Source of the DNA: Trichoplax sp. H2
Lineage: Eukaryota; Placozoa; Uniplacotomia; Trichoplacea
Reading direction: 5' to 3'
DNA: 64,000 nucleotides
Assembly: GCA_003344405.1 (NCBI GenBank)
Contig: NOWV01000043.1
Span: 310,001-374,000 of the forward strand
The notes beneath the pieces were generated by a model. That model searched no databases. It had not been told where the DNA came from and saw only the letters and a program-made list of their open reading frames with translations. A program made the translations under genes and the position numbers. Positions 39,801 to 54,800 of this stretch are shown piece by piece (positions within the stretch are counted from its first letter, which is position 1; the number at the start of each line of letters is the position of its first letter).

Positions 39801-42800
39801 TAATTAATATTTTGCGAAAATGTACCAATCGCAGAACCTAATTCATTTTCCACTAGCTAACATATATAATCTAGCTATTATTAAGAACAAAGCTGTATAT
39901 TTATTTAAAATTAGATTCTTAATTTTAGTAAACAGGTTTGGAATTAGACGTATTAGATATAGAAATTTACATGATTGACATTAATGATTTTCTTAAATCT
40001 TTCGCGTTGAGATGATAGGGCTACAGTTTGCTCATCTATCAACTTTACGATATCATCGAGCGAATCTTGAAGCTGCCATGATTTTTAAATATAGGAATAG
40101 GGATAAAGAAAATGATATATAACAGTTAGGTTATGATACGTCGTTTCGTAAATCAAATTATCTTGACCATGATATAAATTGTAGGATGAGTAATATAAGT
40201 TTAAATACTCTGCATAAGAATATTTTACTTCGGTAATTTCAAATTTTCGACTTTTATCTTCCTGGAATGCTAGCCAAGATTCTCCTTTCTTAAGATCTTC
40301 TTCAAATTGAAATACGCTCAAGACTAGATCGTATAAAGTTGGATACAATTTCAGCTCTTCAAATTGAAACTAGATTGTTGTCTAGAATCTATGCCAGTAT
40401 ATCATATGTAAAATCTAGACTATAATAATATACTTAAGCTGAATGTCAGCTAGAAAATGTTTTGTTAGAATGCGGAAGATAATTACATGATAGCTTGCCA
40501 TCAATTAGGATTAACACCATTATAAATGTTAAGATAGCCATTTAGTTTACCTACTAAGCAATAAGTTTTTTCTTGTTCTACTTACATAAAGCTAATTCCT
40601 TGTAGTGTAGATCCCAATTTAATGTAAGCCTTTCGTATAAGTTTTGAACACCTTTCCATTGCACTTCCAACTACAATTAATAATATCATTAATTTTTATT
40701 TTCATAGATTAGCATGATTTCAAACCGAGGACGTTAATTCGTTCTAGCGATTATTGAGAGTAAACGAAATCTGGTTGAGGCACTTTAAGAGTTTCTAATT
40801 GATTGCATTAATTTACTTCTAGCTTTCATAAATAATGAAATCTATTTGGATCAGGTAGAGAGTCCCAAATCGATTACATTCATTTACAGTAAACTTTCAT
40901 AAGTAAATAAAATTTATTTAGGTTAGATACTTAACCTCTAATCAATTGCATTAAACTACTTCTAGATTAAAGCAGAGCTTATTATGGTTAATTTTAAAAG
41001 GGTCTCTAGTTATACACTATAAGGTAATTGCCGTATATTCATAACAGAAGTTTCCCATTTTATCCTTACATCTGCAATTTTAAAAGTTCAGTAATTTACG
41101 AACTGTATAAATAAAATAAAAGGATTCAATTCTAAATTGAAGGTTTTGTATAAATGAGTCCTTTACATAAGGTTACAGTAATCAATCAGTAATTATTTCT
41201 CCATTACTTTACAGTAATTCTAGACTTTAGTTTTACATTTGCAATTTTGAAGCACAGTAACCCATAGACTGCACAAGCAGTCTAAAAAGGACTCGGTTCT
41301 TAACTAACAGACATTGAATAGATTTACAGTAATTATCTGATTAGTTGCTTATCCTTTGCTTCCTAGAACAAACTGCCATCTCCTATAATTAATATAATTT
41401 ATTTTTGTTTATAATTTTACCTCGTTCCGGCAGTAATTTTCGTTATTTTGTAAATCATCAATTTGGGATCGTAAGTGGGTAAATTTGTCTTCATAGCTGG
41501 AAATTTCCTCTTTAGAGTTAAACATGTCGTTGATTGATCTCCGACATGAATCAATATCCCTATAAGTTTCAAAAAGGAAACCAAGGATGCATATCGTATA
41601 TATGGTTATATATAGGAAATAGAGTAATAGAATTCTTATTATCATTTTGTGCAGAATACTTACACCGGAGGATCAATGTTATTAACTTGATTAACTTCTT
41701 CGTACATATCACAAATCCAATCAAATAAGTCATCAACAACCACCGTTGCTTTGAATACTTCCTGTGTTTGCTGAAGATAATTGCTTCTCCACTCGTTCCG
41801 GCGAGCTAAATTTATCCAAGCTTTATCAACATCCTCTTTCACTTTCATAACTTTTTCTCCTTCTGAAGATTCCTCCACTAAACGTTGTGCCTCAGCTCGT
41901 ATATTACTGACCTGTAAAAGTATAATATTACATTTTTTATGCATTCTATCTGGTGTTGGTTTAATGCTTTCCATATTCAATTACATTGAGCTACCTGATT
42001 TTCGAAATTAACAAATTCCAATTGGAAGTTTTGATGTATACGGCACAATGACGAAGTGGTATTTAGGTTAAATCCAAGGTCATTGACAAGAGATTGTTCC
42101 TTAAACTGTTAAGAGAATAAATTTGGATAAATAAAGTCAGTGGGTATGAACTATTCTAATCACAGGAGAGTTAAGAAACAGTCAAAGTAATACCCCAGTA
42201 GTTTTATTGGCTCTTGAAACTAACCTGCAATTCTTGTAATAAGTCATGAGCATCAAAGTAGTACTTGTATAATTCTCTTGTCTTACTTAATAGCTGTCAA
42301 GAATAAAATGACATAGACTGATGTCAATTACAAAATATAAAACAAAATAATCAGATGACATCCTTAAAAACTAATAATTTCGAGACTTGATCTCCAACTA
42401 AATACAAAAGGGCAGTACGAGAATAATTAATACTGCATTGGATTCGATTACTGTCTTAAAAGTCTAGAACAAACCTCTCGCCTTTCTTCTACTTGCTGCA
42501 AAAACTCGTCCCACGTTATATCCACAGAATTTATCCATTCCTGTAGTGTCTCTGTTTTTTGGGGACATGCTTCGATAATTGCGTTACCTTCTGTATGGAC
42601 CTTAGTGATGCGGTCAGAAGCTTGGATCTTAGATGTCTCAACCCATTTTTCAAAAGCTTTGCTTATAACCTGTCAAAAGAAATATAATCTTATATAAGAG
42701 AAGCGATAGAACACCATCATTTCATAACTATCCTAATAGAGATAAGAAGATAGCGCGCTGACGAAATAATAAATAGTGTTATTTTGATCATCTCTACAGA

Positions 42801-45800
42801 ACCTTACCTCTAATTATACAAACATTACTATTAAATCATGTTAGGCTACATCCTGGGATAGATATTTAGAATTCACTATCCTAGTGTAGTTAAGGAGTAA
42901 AAATCTATGCCCTGGCTTGACATTATGAAATTCAGTAATATGAAATTTCTCTTATCCAACAATGTATAATGAACAGGAAAGAAATCAGATATTGGGCATT
43001 ATTGGATGGACTATATTAGTATTGAGCATGAATTATTCTGCTACACCTATGAAGCAGAAATTTAAATGTTTTTTTATATAAATTGGGAAAGGGACCAAAT
43101 ATAATAATTGCTACAATAAAGACTATGATAAAGTTCTTTAATTTCCCGAGTCTATTTCTGATTCCTTCTCATTCGGTCACTTTTGTTCTGAAGTGAAATG
43201 TCTCGGAGGAAAATTCCAATTTATGGTATCTTATCTTATATCTTATTATAATTACTAGTGAAACAAGCTACGAGAGGCTAACGAATAAAATAATTGAAAC
43301 TCAAGAGCTTAAGAGCCTCATGCAGATATAGAAGATAAAAAAAACGAAATGAAATGAAGGAAGGACTCTATATTTTGGCGTTAATTAATAAAAAATAGAA
43401 ATACGAATATACGAGTATTTCAATTCAGGATATCCTTCTAAAATACAGGCTATACAAACTATTCTTTTGTATTTAAGAGTTATCCATTAATGGCAGCTGA
43501 TTATTGCGATTACCTGTAGCTGTTCATAGTCATATCCGCAATCTTGTGATTTGGCTAGTAAGGTATGTTCTTGTGTCCACTGATTTAAATCATCAACCTA
43601 AACGACAAAAATATAAAATGCACAATCCGTTAAAAGGTAATAATAGCAATGATAGGAATAATTTTAGAATTATAATGAAAGATCAATTGGATTATTTCAC
43701 GCGTAAGGGGATAAGTAAAGATAGTTAATTTACGATGGCGAGGGCAAATATTTCAAGCGGAGAGTAGAATAAACACTAACTTCACGTTTAAATCGATAAA
43801 TTCTAAGTAAGAGTTGATAAAGTTCGGTTTTCTCTTGAGCCAAGCTACAAAATTCTTCATAAATTTCATTGATATGATCTCTTTGATCCTCGAGGGCGTT
43901 TCTAATCAATAATAAATAGGAATATAGATTGCTGGTAAGCTATAGAATTGAATCGATCAGCTAAAATTCTACAGTCTATAATCAATTTATCTACTATTAG
44001 AAGTAAACACAAGGTTTTCATATACTGTCCATAATTAATTCATGAATAAAGAATGAATTCTACTATCTATAGTTAATTAATCTACTCAACAATTTTGTTT
44101 TATTTTAGGAAATTAAAATCCTCAACGTATTTTATGCTTAGGACGATCAATTAATCTTTATCTCTCCATAATTAACTAATTCGCCTATAATTAATTTATC
44201 TACCCAATAAATTTTCTCTTATTTTAGTATATCAAAACCGTTAATATCTTCCTATACTTAGAAAGGAACATACAGTCTTCATCTCTTCATAATTAATAAC
44301 TAATTAATTCTACTGTCTATAATTAAATTGTCTACAATGTAATTTTGTTTCGTTTTAGGAAATTAAAATCATCTATGTCATCTTATGCTTAGAAACGAAC
44401 ACAAAGTCTTCATCTATATTCTCGATATTGTCTACAGCAGAATTTAATTCCTGTAAATGAGCGGAGTATTGATGGATTGTACTTGTATGCGAATCGTGGA
44501 GTTTGATAGCCCTCAATGTTGAAACTTCGTTCTATCCAATCGGTGATAACTTTAAATTAGTATGTGTGTACTAAAGTGCAATAGTAAGGACATTTATTAC
44601 CTTGGGTTTATCTTGTGAATCAATAACGGCAAGCTTTTCATTAACCCACTCTTGAAATTCATTTAGATCAAACATCAACTTATATGATGAAAGTAGATAA
44701 GAAGTAAGATTAACGCTAAGCCGTGGACAAATTTATAGTCTGATATTAAATCCAGGAAGATGAATGAGAACAAAATGAATACTGTGATAGCTGTTGGCGC
44801 TATCATCCGATAGAATAGATAAGATATCATGATCATAACTAACCTTAAAAGCTTTGGTATATCTAGCTAACAATTCGTCACGATTTGTACAACAATCTTC
44901 CAAGCTAACCCATTCAGATTCTAAAAGATCAGTTTTACTTTGGATATCTTCGATTAAGCTAGGATCTACCTTCATCAACTCATCAGCTACTTGAAATATC
45001 GACTCAAAGAGTGGCTCATGATGACTAATTTCATTTCGTAAATGCTGTAATGTTTCCATCATTTTTAAATTGCATTAGTCATCATCTCATCATTAATAAG
45101 TTTAGATTCCAAATTACAAATAGATCGGTACCTGATGCATTCTATTCTGGCTTCTGATTTCTGATAAGTTATTTCCAGTTTCTTCTGACATAGCAAGCAT
45201 TTTTTTCTCATGGATCCACAGCTAATAAAACAATACGACCGTTTATATTGATGGTATCAACCTATATCATCCAATATCGATTGTTTTAAACTATTTAGAT
45301 ATACCAGTTCATCATCGACTTTAAAGCTAAACTGGTGACGTTGTCGTGATGCATTTATTAGTTGTCGTCGCTTTTTGCATGGTTCATCAAATTCATCAAT
45401 TCTGAAATATTCATTCAAAGTTATTATCAACCATTCTGCTAGCATAGCATAGGACAGCTTATCACGCCTATAGTTCTATACAGTAGACGACTAGATATTC
45501 TAGATTATAAGAGCATATATCGAGATCTTTCGAGTTTATAATGGTCATTGCAATATTTATAGTAAGAGTTTAACTAGAGTGGAATAAACTAACCTATTTA
45601 TAAGTGAGTTAATTTGATCCTTAACTTCATTATCGTCTTCGCCATCTGGATTGTACAGTTCTGAAAGGCGCTTCTTACGATTAGCTAATTCGTTCTCAAC
45701 CTCCTAGATAGGAATTATTAAGTTATTAAGATTAAAATTTGCAGCAAATTAGGATAATAACACTACAGAATGCCTTCCTTGATGCTCTTTTATGAGCAGA

Positions 45801-48800
45801 ATTTCATTTACAAGATAACCAATATCTTTCGCATAAATGTATAACTGACCTGTGTCATTATTAGTGAAGTTAATTTTTTATCGAATAGTCTCATTTTTAC
45901 ACGTTACACTTATAATGACATTTACAGTATCAAGAATTTTTTAAGTATTATGATGATTAAGGTGAGAACCAACATTTTCTATCTCAGTATTGAATGCATA
46001 AGGAAGATTAGGATATCAAATGATCTCAAGGCTGCTCTATTGATCAATACTTTTCATGATTATGACGCTAATTTATAAACTGATGTGTATAACGTTAAAG
46101 CTAACATGGAGCATTAACGTCAATATGACCCAATGAATACAGTACATGAAGATCGAATATAACTACAGGAAAATTATAGATTAGGAAGATTAGGATCTCG
46201 ATAACTTAATGCTGTTCTATGTACATTTATTGTTACTTCTTATGATTATGATGGTAATTTCTATGCTGGCATAAATAACATTATAGCTGATTTCGAGCAT
46301 TAACGTTGATATGATCCGATCAACACATCAATATTGAACAGATTAGGGTGATTAAGATTTAAAAAAAACCTGCAATACTGCCCTAGATACACTAATCAAT
46401 ATTTCCATCATTATTACTATCATTTATATATGCTGATGTAAATAAATTAGTTATACTAGGTGCTTATAATTACAGTTTCAGTATCAAAAATTGAGATGTG
46501 TTATGGACTGATAAGAACAAACTACTAATACCCTTAATATCAAGCAGATTAGGAAGATTAAGGTATGGCATAATCTTAATACTGCTTCACGCACATTGAT
46601 CGATATCTGTTATCATTATGACTGTAAATTATAGGCTAATATACATTACATTAAAGCTGATATCGAATATTAACGTTGATATAACCAATTGGCTACGATA
46701 ATTGCATTATCTGTAGCCTTCATGACTGTCAATAAAATGAATAATATTGTTAGCTATTGTTAGCTATTATAAATAGTATAACGCAATAGATTAGGATAAA
46801 AATGTAATCCAATAGTTTCTCCATTAGAATTTATAATTTACTTAGCAAATTAATCATCCAATGTGATTTATAACAGAAATGATTGCATTTACCGTTTGTT
46901 TTGCCAGGAGTCGATCGCATGTAATCAGATCTTTACCGGTGTCTTCATTGTTAAGGGAAACCTCCACAGAGTTAATCCAGTCTTCAAATCCATTAGCAGC
47001 CAATTGAACTTGACGTTGATAATCGAGATTTTTCAACTTTCCCCCCTGATGAGCGGATGCTTGACAGAGTGCCAACCATTGCTTTTGCAAACCATCCAGA
47101 TTTTCTTCAATTTCGTTTTGCAGATCCGGATAAACTTCCATCAGATTCTGTCCAGTTTCTTTAACCTGATCTAATTGATCTTTAGTAGCTACTAATTCAG
47201 CTTCAAAGGTATTATGCTTTTGTAATAGTCCAAATACATTGGATCTGTCCGATATATCAATGTCTGTTGTTAATTTTAATTTTTCATCGATCCAATCGCG
47301 TAGCCCTTCGCAGTCTGCTGTAAATTTGTAATATTTATATGATTTATCTAATTCATCTTGGGTTTGCTGGAATCGTCGACGATTTTTCTCTAAGCGTTCG
47401 TCAAGTGCACCAGCTTTAGTGACTAATTTATCGCCATCTTCATGCTCTTTAACGGATAACCGCCTAGCAAATTGTTTGAGCTCGTCTACTTTTTCAGCAC
47501 AAGTTTCAAAGCTTCGCTCATGATCTTTATGATGTTTTAACATTTCTACCAAATTATACAAAGAAATCTTTTTCTGCTTTTCTTTAATAATAACAGATCG
47601 AACAAGGTTCTTCAATCTTTTAGTAGGACGACTCTTTGTATTGGTATTAGCTCCAATTTGTGATAATGTTCGAGCAACATACATATCTTGCAAGAGGAGT
47701 GCGCCTTCAATTTGCTTACAATTTCCGTAGAAGATGGATTCTTCATAGCGTTCTTGTAAAACTTTCTTATGTTTCTCATATAAATCCAAAAATTCTTGCC
47801 AATTATGATTTAATTCTGTTAATTTTGTTTTCAATTGTTGATCTTCATTCTCGTCGTCAAGATAAGGAAGCGATTTTTCGTTAATATCACTAGCAAGTTG
47901 AACATGACTTTCAATTTCAGCTTGTAAATCCTCGTGCACTTTAATCGCCATTTCAGCATCCGCAGCTTTAAGCGGTACATGGTCAGATTGCTGATCAATT
48001 TCTTGAAGAACTTTGCTAATCCAGTCTAGAAAATCTTCTATATCAATGAGTAGCCTTTGATAGTCACTGCAATCTCCAATGATAGCGCATTGTCGATCAA
48101 TTCGATCACTTAAGTCATCCCATTGGGATTGTAAATTTTGCAACTTTTCATCTAATTGGCATCGATCATCTTCCTCTAGATCAGGTAATTCATTGTAGTT
48201 ATCCAGAATAGCTGTCATCCTTTCTTTAGCAGCAGCTGAATCGCGTTCAACAGCATTTAATTCACTTTGCAATTTTAATGTTGCATCACTATCTGTAGTA
48301 GCAGGTACATTTTCACGCAATCGAGCTACAATGACTGTAATCCAAGTCGTAGTAGAATCAATGTCGAAACATAATTTTAAAAAGCCAATTTTGCAATGCA
48401 AGCAATCCACTTTTTCCTTCAAAATAGTATGTGCTCCATTCCAAGTTTCATTGCAATTATCTCGCATGGCTTCAATTTCATCTAAATTATACTCTAGGCT
48501 TTCCAATAGTTCTTCACTTTGCTCTTGTACATGATGATAGCGATCGGCATTTTTATCCAGGTCTGCTTGTATTCCTTCCAATCTTTTCATCATTATTTCA
48601 GCTTCATTTAATTCATTGGGTAAAGTTATGGATTTCAAGATCACAATTTTATCATTAGCTAAAGATACCACTGTATCGACATCACTGAGAAACGCGAAAA
48701 ATTGCTGTAAACTCATTAAACGATGATGACGCTTTTGCACTAGCTCTAATAACTGTTGATAATTCTTTTTAATGGTAAATAGACGCACGACAACATCATC

Positions 48801-51800
48801 AGAAGCTTTATCACTTTCAGCTAAATCTTCTGCTGAAGCTTCCAAGGTTTCAATTTGAGATTGGTAAGCTTTAATTTCTTCTTGTAAATTTTGATGTGTT
48901 TTAAGAATAGATCGCAAACCACTGTCCTCATTACAGTGAACATCGACTGACATTAAACTACTGTGCAGCGTTATCCATGACTCAATCATACTAGCTTCCA
49001 GAAGAAATTGTCCAAGCGCTTCTATTTCTGTAATACGTTTCGATCGGATTGCAACGGATTCTTTTAGATTGGACCATAAAGTCTGTAATTCATCCATGTT
49101 AGCTAGGACTTCTTCAGCGTTTTCATTTCGAGTTGCTAATATTTCTTGACCATTATCTAAAATTTGCTCTATTACAGCTTCATGACCATCAATATCAGAT
49201 GCAATAGCTCGATGACGGCGTGCAACCAAAGCTACCGAGGCATACTCTTTAATAGTGGTTAAATCGGTGTGTGTTAGCGATCGTTCAACTTGTTGGATCC
49301 AATTTAACTCTTCATCAACATAAGTAAAGAAGTTAAATAAACGTTGTGCATGTTCTAATTGTGCTCGACGTGTTTGAGCAAGCATATTCACTTCAGTAAT
49401 AATTTCTTGTATTTCCTCAACAGCATCGTTGACTTCACGAGAAACGTCCTCATCTGCAAAATGTCATGAAATAGAATCAATTATATATAGGTATGAAGTG
49501 TTGCTTATTTTTCGCTGAAAATGGAATAGGTACAAGTAATATTTGTTTATAAAAACTGTTACAAATCATGAGGGGATAGAAATGACTAGAAAACAACATT
49601 GCTAATATTTATGCTGTAATTAATTAGTGAATTAGCTAGTCTACATCAATCTGCAATATAAAATTAGGTTCGATTTTATGATTTTAGATTCGTGTAACTC
49701 ATTTACGAATATCTTGCAAATCATGCTTGCATCATGCGCATGGAAAGGAAATAACGAAAAATTATAATTTTGCCACGTAGTCTGATCGAAAACTGCTGCG
49801 GATATCTTCCTAGTGGCAGGAAAATAACGAAAAACTATGATTTTGCAATGTACTGTAATTGGAACTGATCCAGAAAGTGCTATTCAAGATTGCATTTTAA
49901 GCATGGCAAGAAAATAGCGGAAAGTCATCATTTTACCAAATACTCTAATTGAAGAATACTAATTTTGTTTCAATATTCATCAACAATCTGAATAATTATT
50001 TTCCTGCAAGGAAAATAATACATAACATCGTCATCTCCTAAAATACCTGCATCATCAAGTGCTTCTACAAAATCTTTGGCATCAGCAACAGTATGCATAA
50101 TAACCTCTTGATTGGTATTAAAATCTGTTTCAAGTATGTTATATTGCTGAAGTAAATTAGTAACATCAGCTAATTCTCTTCCACAATCTTCCGACTGGAA
50201 TCCGGCCTGCAAGATAAAATTGTCAACTTTTATTAGGCTATAACAATTTTGATCATGCCACTAAGATTACGCACTATCGTATTCATAGATAGGCGCATAT
50301 GAATTATAAATTGTTTACGACTTATTTATAACAACATGTAATGGCATATTAGGACATATTACATCTTTTGATAATTTAAGAACTTTGTATACAGTATGGT
50401 AATATATCCTCATTAAAAGCTATTTCTAATGATAGCTTAAACCTTACGTCACATAATATAGCACTTCAAATCAGATATGAAAATAAACTAGAGTTTAAGC
50501 ACATTTTCTGGCGGTTTTTAGCTACAATGTAGCTATAGCATATCCTAGCTAAGTTTGGCCATATTATCGATCCATAACTCATCAATTCGATAGGGCCATA
50601 TGTACAACAAACACCAATCAAAATATTGCATGAAGCGAAATTTTCTGCTATAAATTATCTATAAATAATGTACCATGGACTACTAAATCTTATGAATGTA
50701 TTTTTTGGCCTAGATTATGCCGAGGTATAAAGAAATATAGACTGTAAATTCTAATTATGGTTTTATTATAAATATTATGGCTAGAAGAAGAATTAATAAT
50801 GTATAAATTATTAAACAACTTGAAATATTTGTGGCACTGTTTGTAATTTTTCGTTCAAATATTGAATCAATATTTTTTAATATTTATATTTTAATTTCTC
50901 AAGGGTATCTATCGAATAAGACATTAGGGTACCTTTATTTCTGCTATAGAGTTCTTCCAGCTGCTAATTTTGCTTAACAATATTTGTAGTTGTATATGTA
51001 GGTCCAGCTTGCTACGACGGTATTTAAGAGCTTCTAACAATTCCTTCCAGGTTTCGAAAACATCATCACGTCTACGTACGATGATCATTATTTATTAATT
51101 AGAATATCCTTAATTTTACTTATAAAAAGGATTATTTATTACAACAATTTTGTCCTCACTTTTCTGTAATTCGCTGAATTTCATGGTAATTCTCTCTCTC
51201 TAGCTCGCCATGAAGATCATTCAGGGCTTGCACTCTTCTTTGATAGGTAGTAACATCGGCTACAATAGCTTCATGCTTCTTCTTAGAAGCTTCCACAGCT
51301 GTTAAGGTAGAGCCAAAATCTTCATCGCTAATCAGGCGTAAATTATCCGTAATCCACTGAAATCTTAACCTAGCCTATTAATTAATAAAGATGATATAAA
51401 TCGTTTTCGTCTTATTTAACCTATATGATAGGATTTGCTATTCCTATTGACGTGATACCAGTAAGTTAAAGAATAAAGATTCTTAAGACATTTAAAATTC
51501 TTGAACCATCTACAGATCTGGCTGTAGATGTAATCGATATAATTATTTTAAAAAAAATGCAGTGCAGATCATATAGTTTACTTGAATACACCAAAATTAT
51601 TATAAGTTAATATTTGCTAACTATCGTATACTCTTGAAAAAAAATATTTAAAAGATTAAGTGTATACGCATATCAATACTAAATTAATGAATGCTAGCTA
51701 AGACAACTACAGATATCTACTTTAAGAGAGTAAAGTCGATCAAATTAGCTCAAATTGCTATTAAACTTCTATACTATAAATGCATTCTGAGTAATAATAT

Positions 51801-54800
51801 TATGGTTATTGCACACCCAATACAAAATGAGATCTGATACCTTTCTATCAAAGGAGGTCGCTAGCTGTTCTAATCTTTCTTGCCTAGAAAGTATAAATCA
51901 AGATAGAGAGGGTAAATCACGGAACAGTGAATATAATGGCGACTGTAACATCTAATGTCCCGCAAGGTCATAATCACAGGCTCATTACCTCATAATTTCC
52001 TGGCGTAGAGCTAGTTCCGTTTCGTGTTCAGCTTTCTCCAGCTCCCCCCAAGCCTAATCAATATTTATATCGTAAACTGATTTGTTAAAACGTATTATTT
52101 AAACCGTAAAATATTCAAGCCAAAATAACCCATGTGTAGCTGTGATTTCAATATTACCTTGTTGATATTGCGTACGGTTTTACTCTCCTCTGGTGTATAT
52201 CCCTTCTGATTGTTAGCACGCATTTGACTTTGCAGATTGAATAATTTTTCTTCTATGTCTCCCTTCTCTGAAAATCTAGGTGAATAAATGAGTAGATTAT
52301 TATTTTTTAAATAACAGTGTCAAATAACAAGTAGTCACAAATTAGCTGAAGATTAATGTTATAATCGCAATCAAATATCCATAAACTGAGTAAAACGTAA
52401 ACTGCAAATCTTTATATTATAAGTCATACTTAGGAGGTTTTTCTACTATTCGATATGTATTAAATTCGGTGAGTTGCCGTTGTACACCAAGAAGTGAATT
52501 GTTAAATTGTCGCTCTGATAGCCTTGTAATGGTAATACTAATCCATTTGAGTAGAGTCGTGGATAAAGTTTCATACTCCCGTATTAACCTAGCATTCTCC
52601 ATGACTTTGTTCATAACCTTTATTGATAAATTTTTGATGATCAAATTGGTTAGAATACCTATTACAGACACTACTTAAAATCTTGCCTGATCTGAATTAT
52701 TTGATACTAGAATATGCTTTATTTATAAGCGAGTCAATGCAATATAGCAATACTCTATCAACTGTTTCTAGGTTTAAAGCATTCTAAAAGCTACATTTGT
52801 TCAATTTTATGTACAGTTTGTAAATTTATGAGGGAGTAAACCACTATTTGAAGCTAATCAGATCGCTATCATAAAATATTTATTTATGCCAATGCAAGAT
52901 GTGATTTACAACTCAAGGTGCCATCATAGCCCACATAATAATGATATTACTACTCAAATTGAATGATTAGTTGCGCTATTTTTGCGTTAACGTAAATTTT
53001 ATCAATATTTTCTTGAATAGACCCAAGGAATGATAATTATTTGGCCATTATCAGGTCTATTCCTTAATCTCAATAATATTAATTAAAAAATTTTAACAAA
53101 TATTATCCATGCAGTGCTTGACTCATTTACTTTTTTATCAGTCCGTATTTAAATTGAAACATATAAAAATAAAATTAGAATTTTCCATAGCTAGTAATTT
53201 CAAAAATTCACACATACTTAAGGAATGTTGGTATATTTAAAAGTACTTTATTTCATATCTAATTTGTCTAGGTAGTTTGGTTTGTACATATTTATCTTAG
53301 GAATAATTTATCTACCTTTCCAACACGTCGTTCAACAACATCTTCAGCTCGCATTTTGGAAAATGTTTGATAATATGATGCGACATAAGTGATGATGGAT
53401 TTTTCATCAGCATAATCGACTACGTCTACAATTATAAAAAAAAGTCCAATCAAGAATATACACTATACTATCTTGGCTAGACTATCTACTGTATGCTTGA
53501 GATATTAACTGTATACCTTCAGCATCCAGTAGAGGCATTACACCGAAATTTTCTTCTGCGATACGAAAAGCACTTTGTAAATTTTTAATATCTTCCTTGC
53601 TCTGTAAATTGTCGTAGTTTACCAGATCAGGCCTACATTCAGGTAGATTTTATATATCATATTTTAATAAAGAGAACTTAATATGAGATGTGCAACTATA
53701 ATATCATGAATAGAGAGTTTTATAAATATCAAACATAACAGTTAATTATTAAAAATCAAGATCATAACCTATGTCTATGAATTAAAGCATTAAATGCTAA
53801 TCCATCCTTCCAACTGGTAGTAAAGTTGTTAATCTTCACATTCTTGTATCTAAGTTTAGAAAGACACAGTTTATATATAGAAATGAAAGTCTTATCCCTA
53901 CAAGCATTGATCCAGAACTCAAAACATCAATATAATTCAGTACCATTATACTTTTACAAATAATATTTAGTTATATTTATAAACATGTAACAAATTTATT
54001 GCGCTTCAAATAACAATAGCAGAATAAAATTTTGCTATATGCTGCAACTGTACTTAAACAAATTAGCTATAAAATATCTTCCAACGAATGTTTAATAAAT
54101 ACGTATAAATATGGCTAATGAATCCCTAAAAAGATGAAAATAAATTACTACGTTCGTACTAACCCTTGGGTTTTAATCTTGCACCACAGTAGTAAAGATT
54201 CTTTAGCTGATCTTTTTTCGCGTGATTCATCGCCACCTTCCTCATCAATTCGAATACCTTGTATCTAAATAGAATTATGAATCAGGTAGTTATCGCCAAA
54301 GTCTTTAGTATAACGATTATTTTAACCAGACGACTGATAGATAGTTATTAAACTTATAGTAAAGATCAAATACAATTTGGGAAGCTTGTGAAGTGAATTG
54401 TGAAGTAAATTGGGCAAATCATTTATATATCTTGATTATTTTGCTCTATGTTTACCTGAAATCTTAAAATGATAATCCAGATTAGGCCGAGTGTGATGGT
54501 ATGATTGCTATCAATAATATCATTCGCGCCGATATTCTCCAATTTTACCTAGAAATATTGTTATTAACATGAATTATCATATTTTAGTAAATTAATCCCT
54601 ATATTGTGCGACGGCAACAGGCCACATTAACGTTCCTATTGAATCTCTCCAAAAGCTGTATACGAGTATTAATCTAAAGAATCGAAATCTGGAAACTCAT
54701 GCTTAAAACTAACGTTTTTCTTTTGCAAATAAGTTAGAGACAAATTAATGTTTTGAACGCGTTGGATTCGCATTTTTCCTCTGGTGATTTTACCCTAGAA

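Noticed and set aside
40324-40369. Alternative acceptor extending exon 40323-40229 upstream to 40369
   Set aside because: It would break the frame with the preceding exon (phase 1). The acceptor ending at 40324 restores phase and gives a normal helix-A sequence.
46863-47174. 103-codon plus-strand ORF
   Set aside because: It is a shadow of the paralog B giant exon on the other strand.
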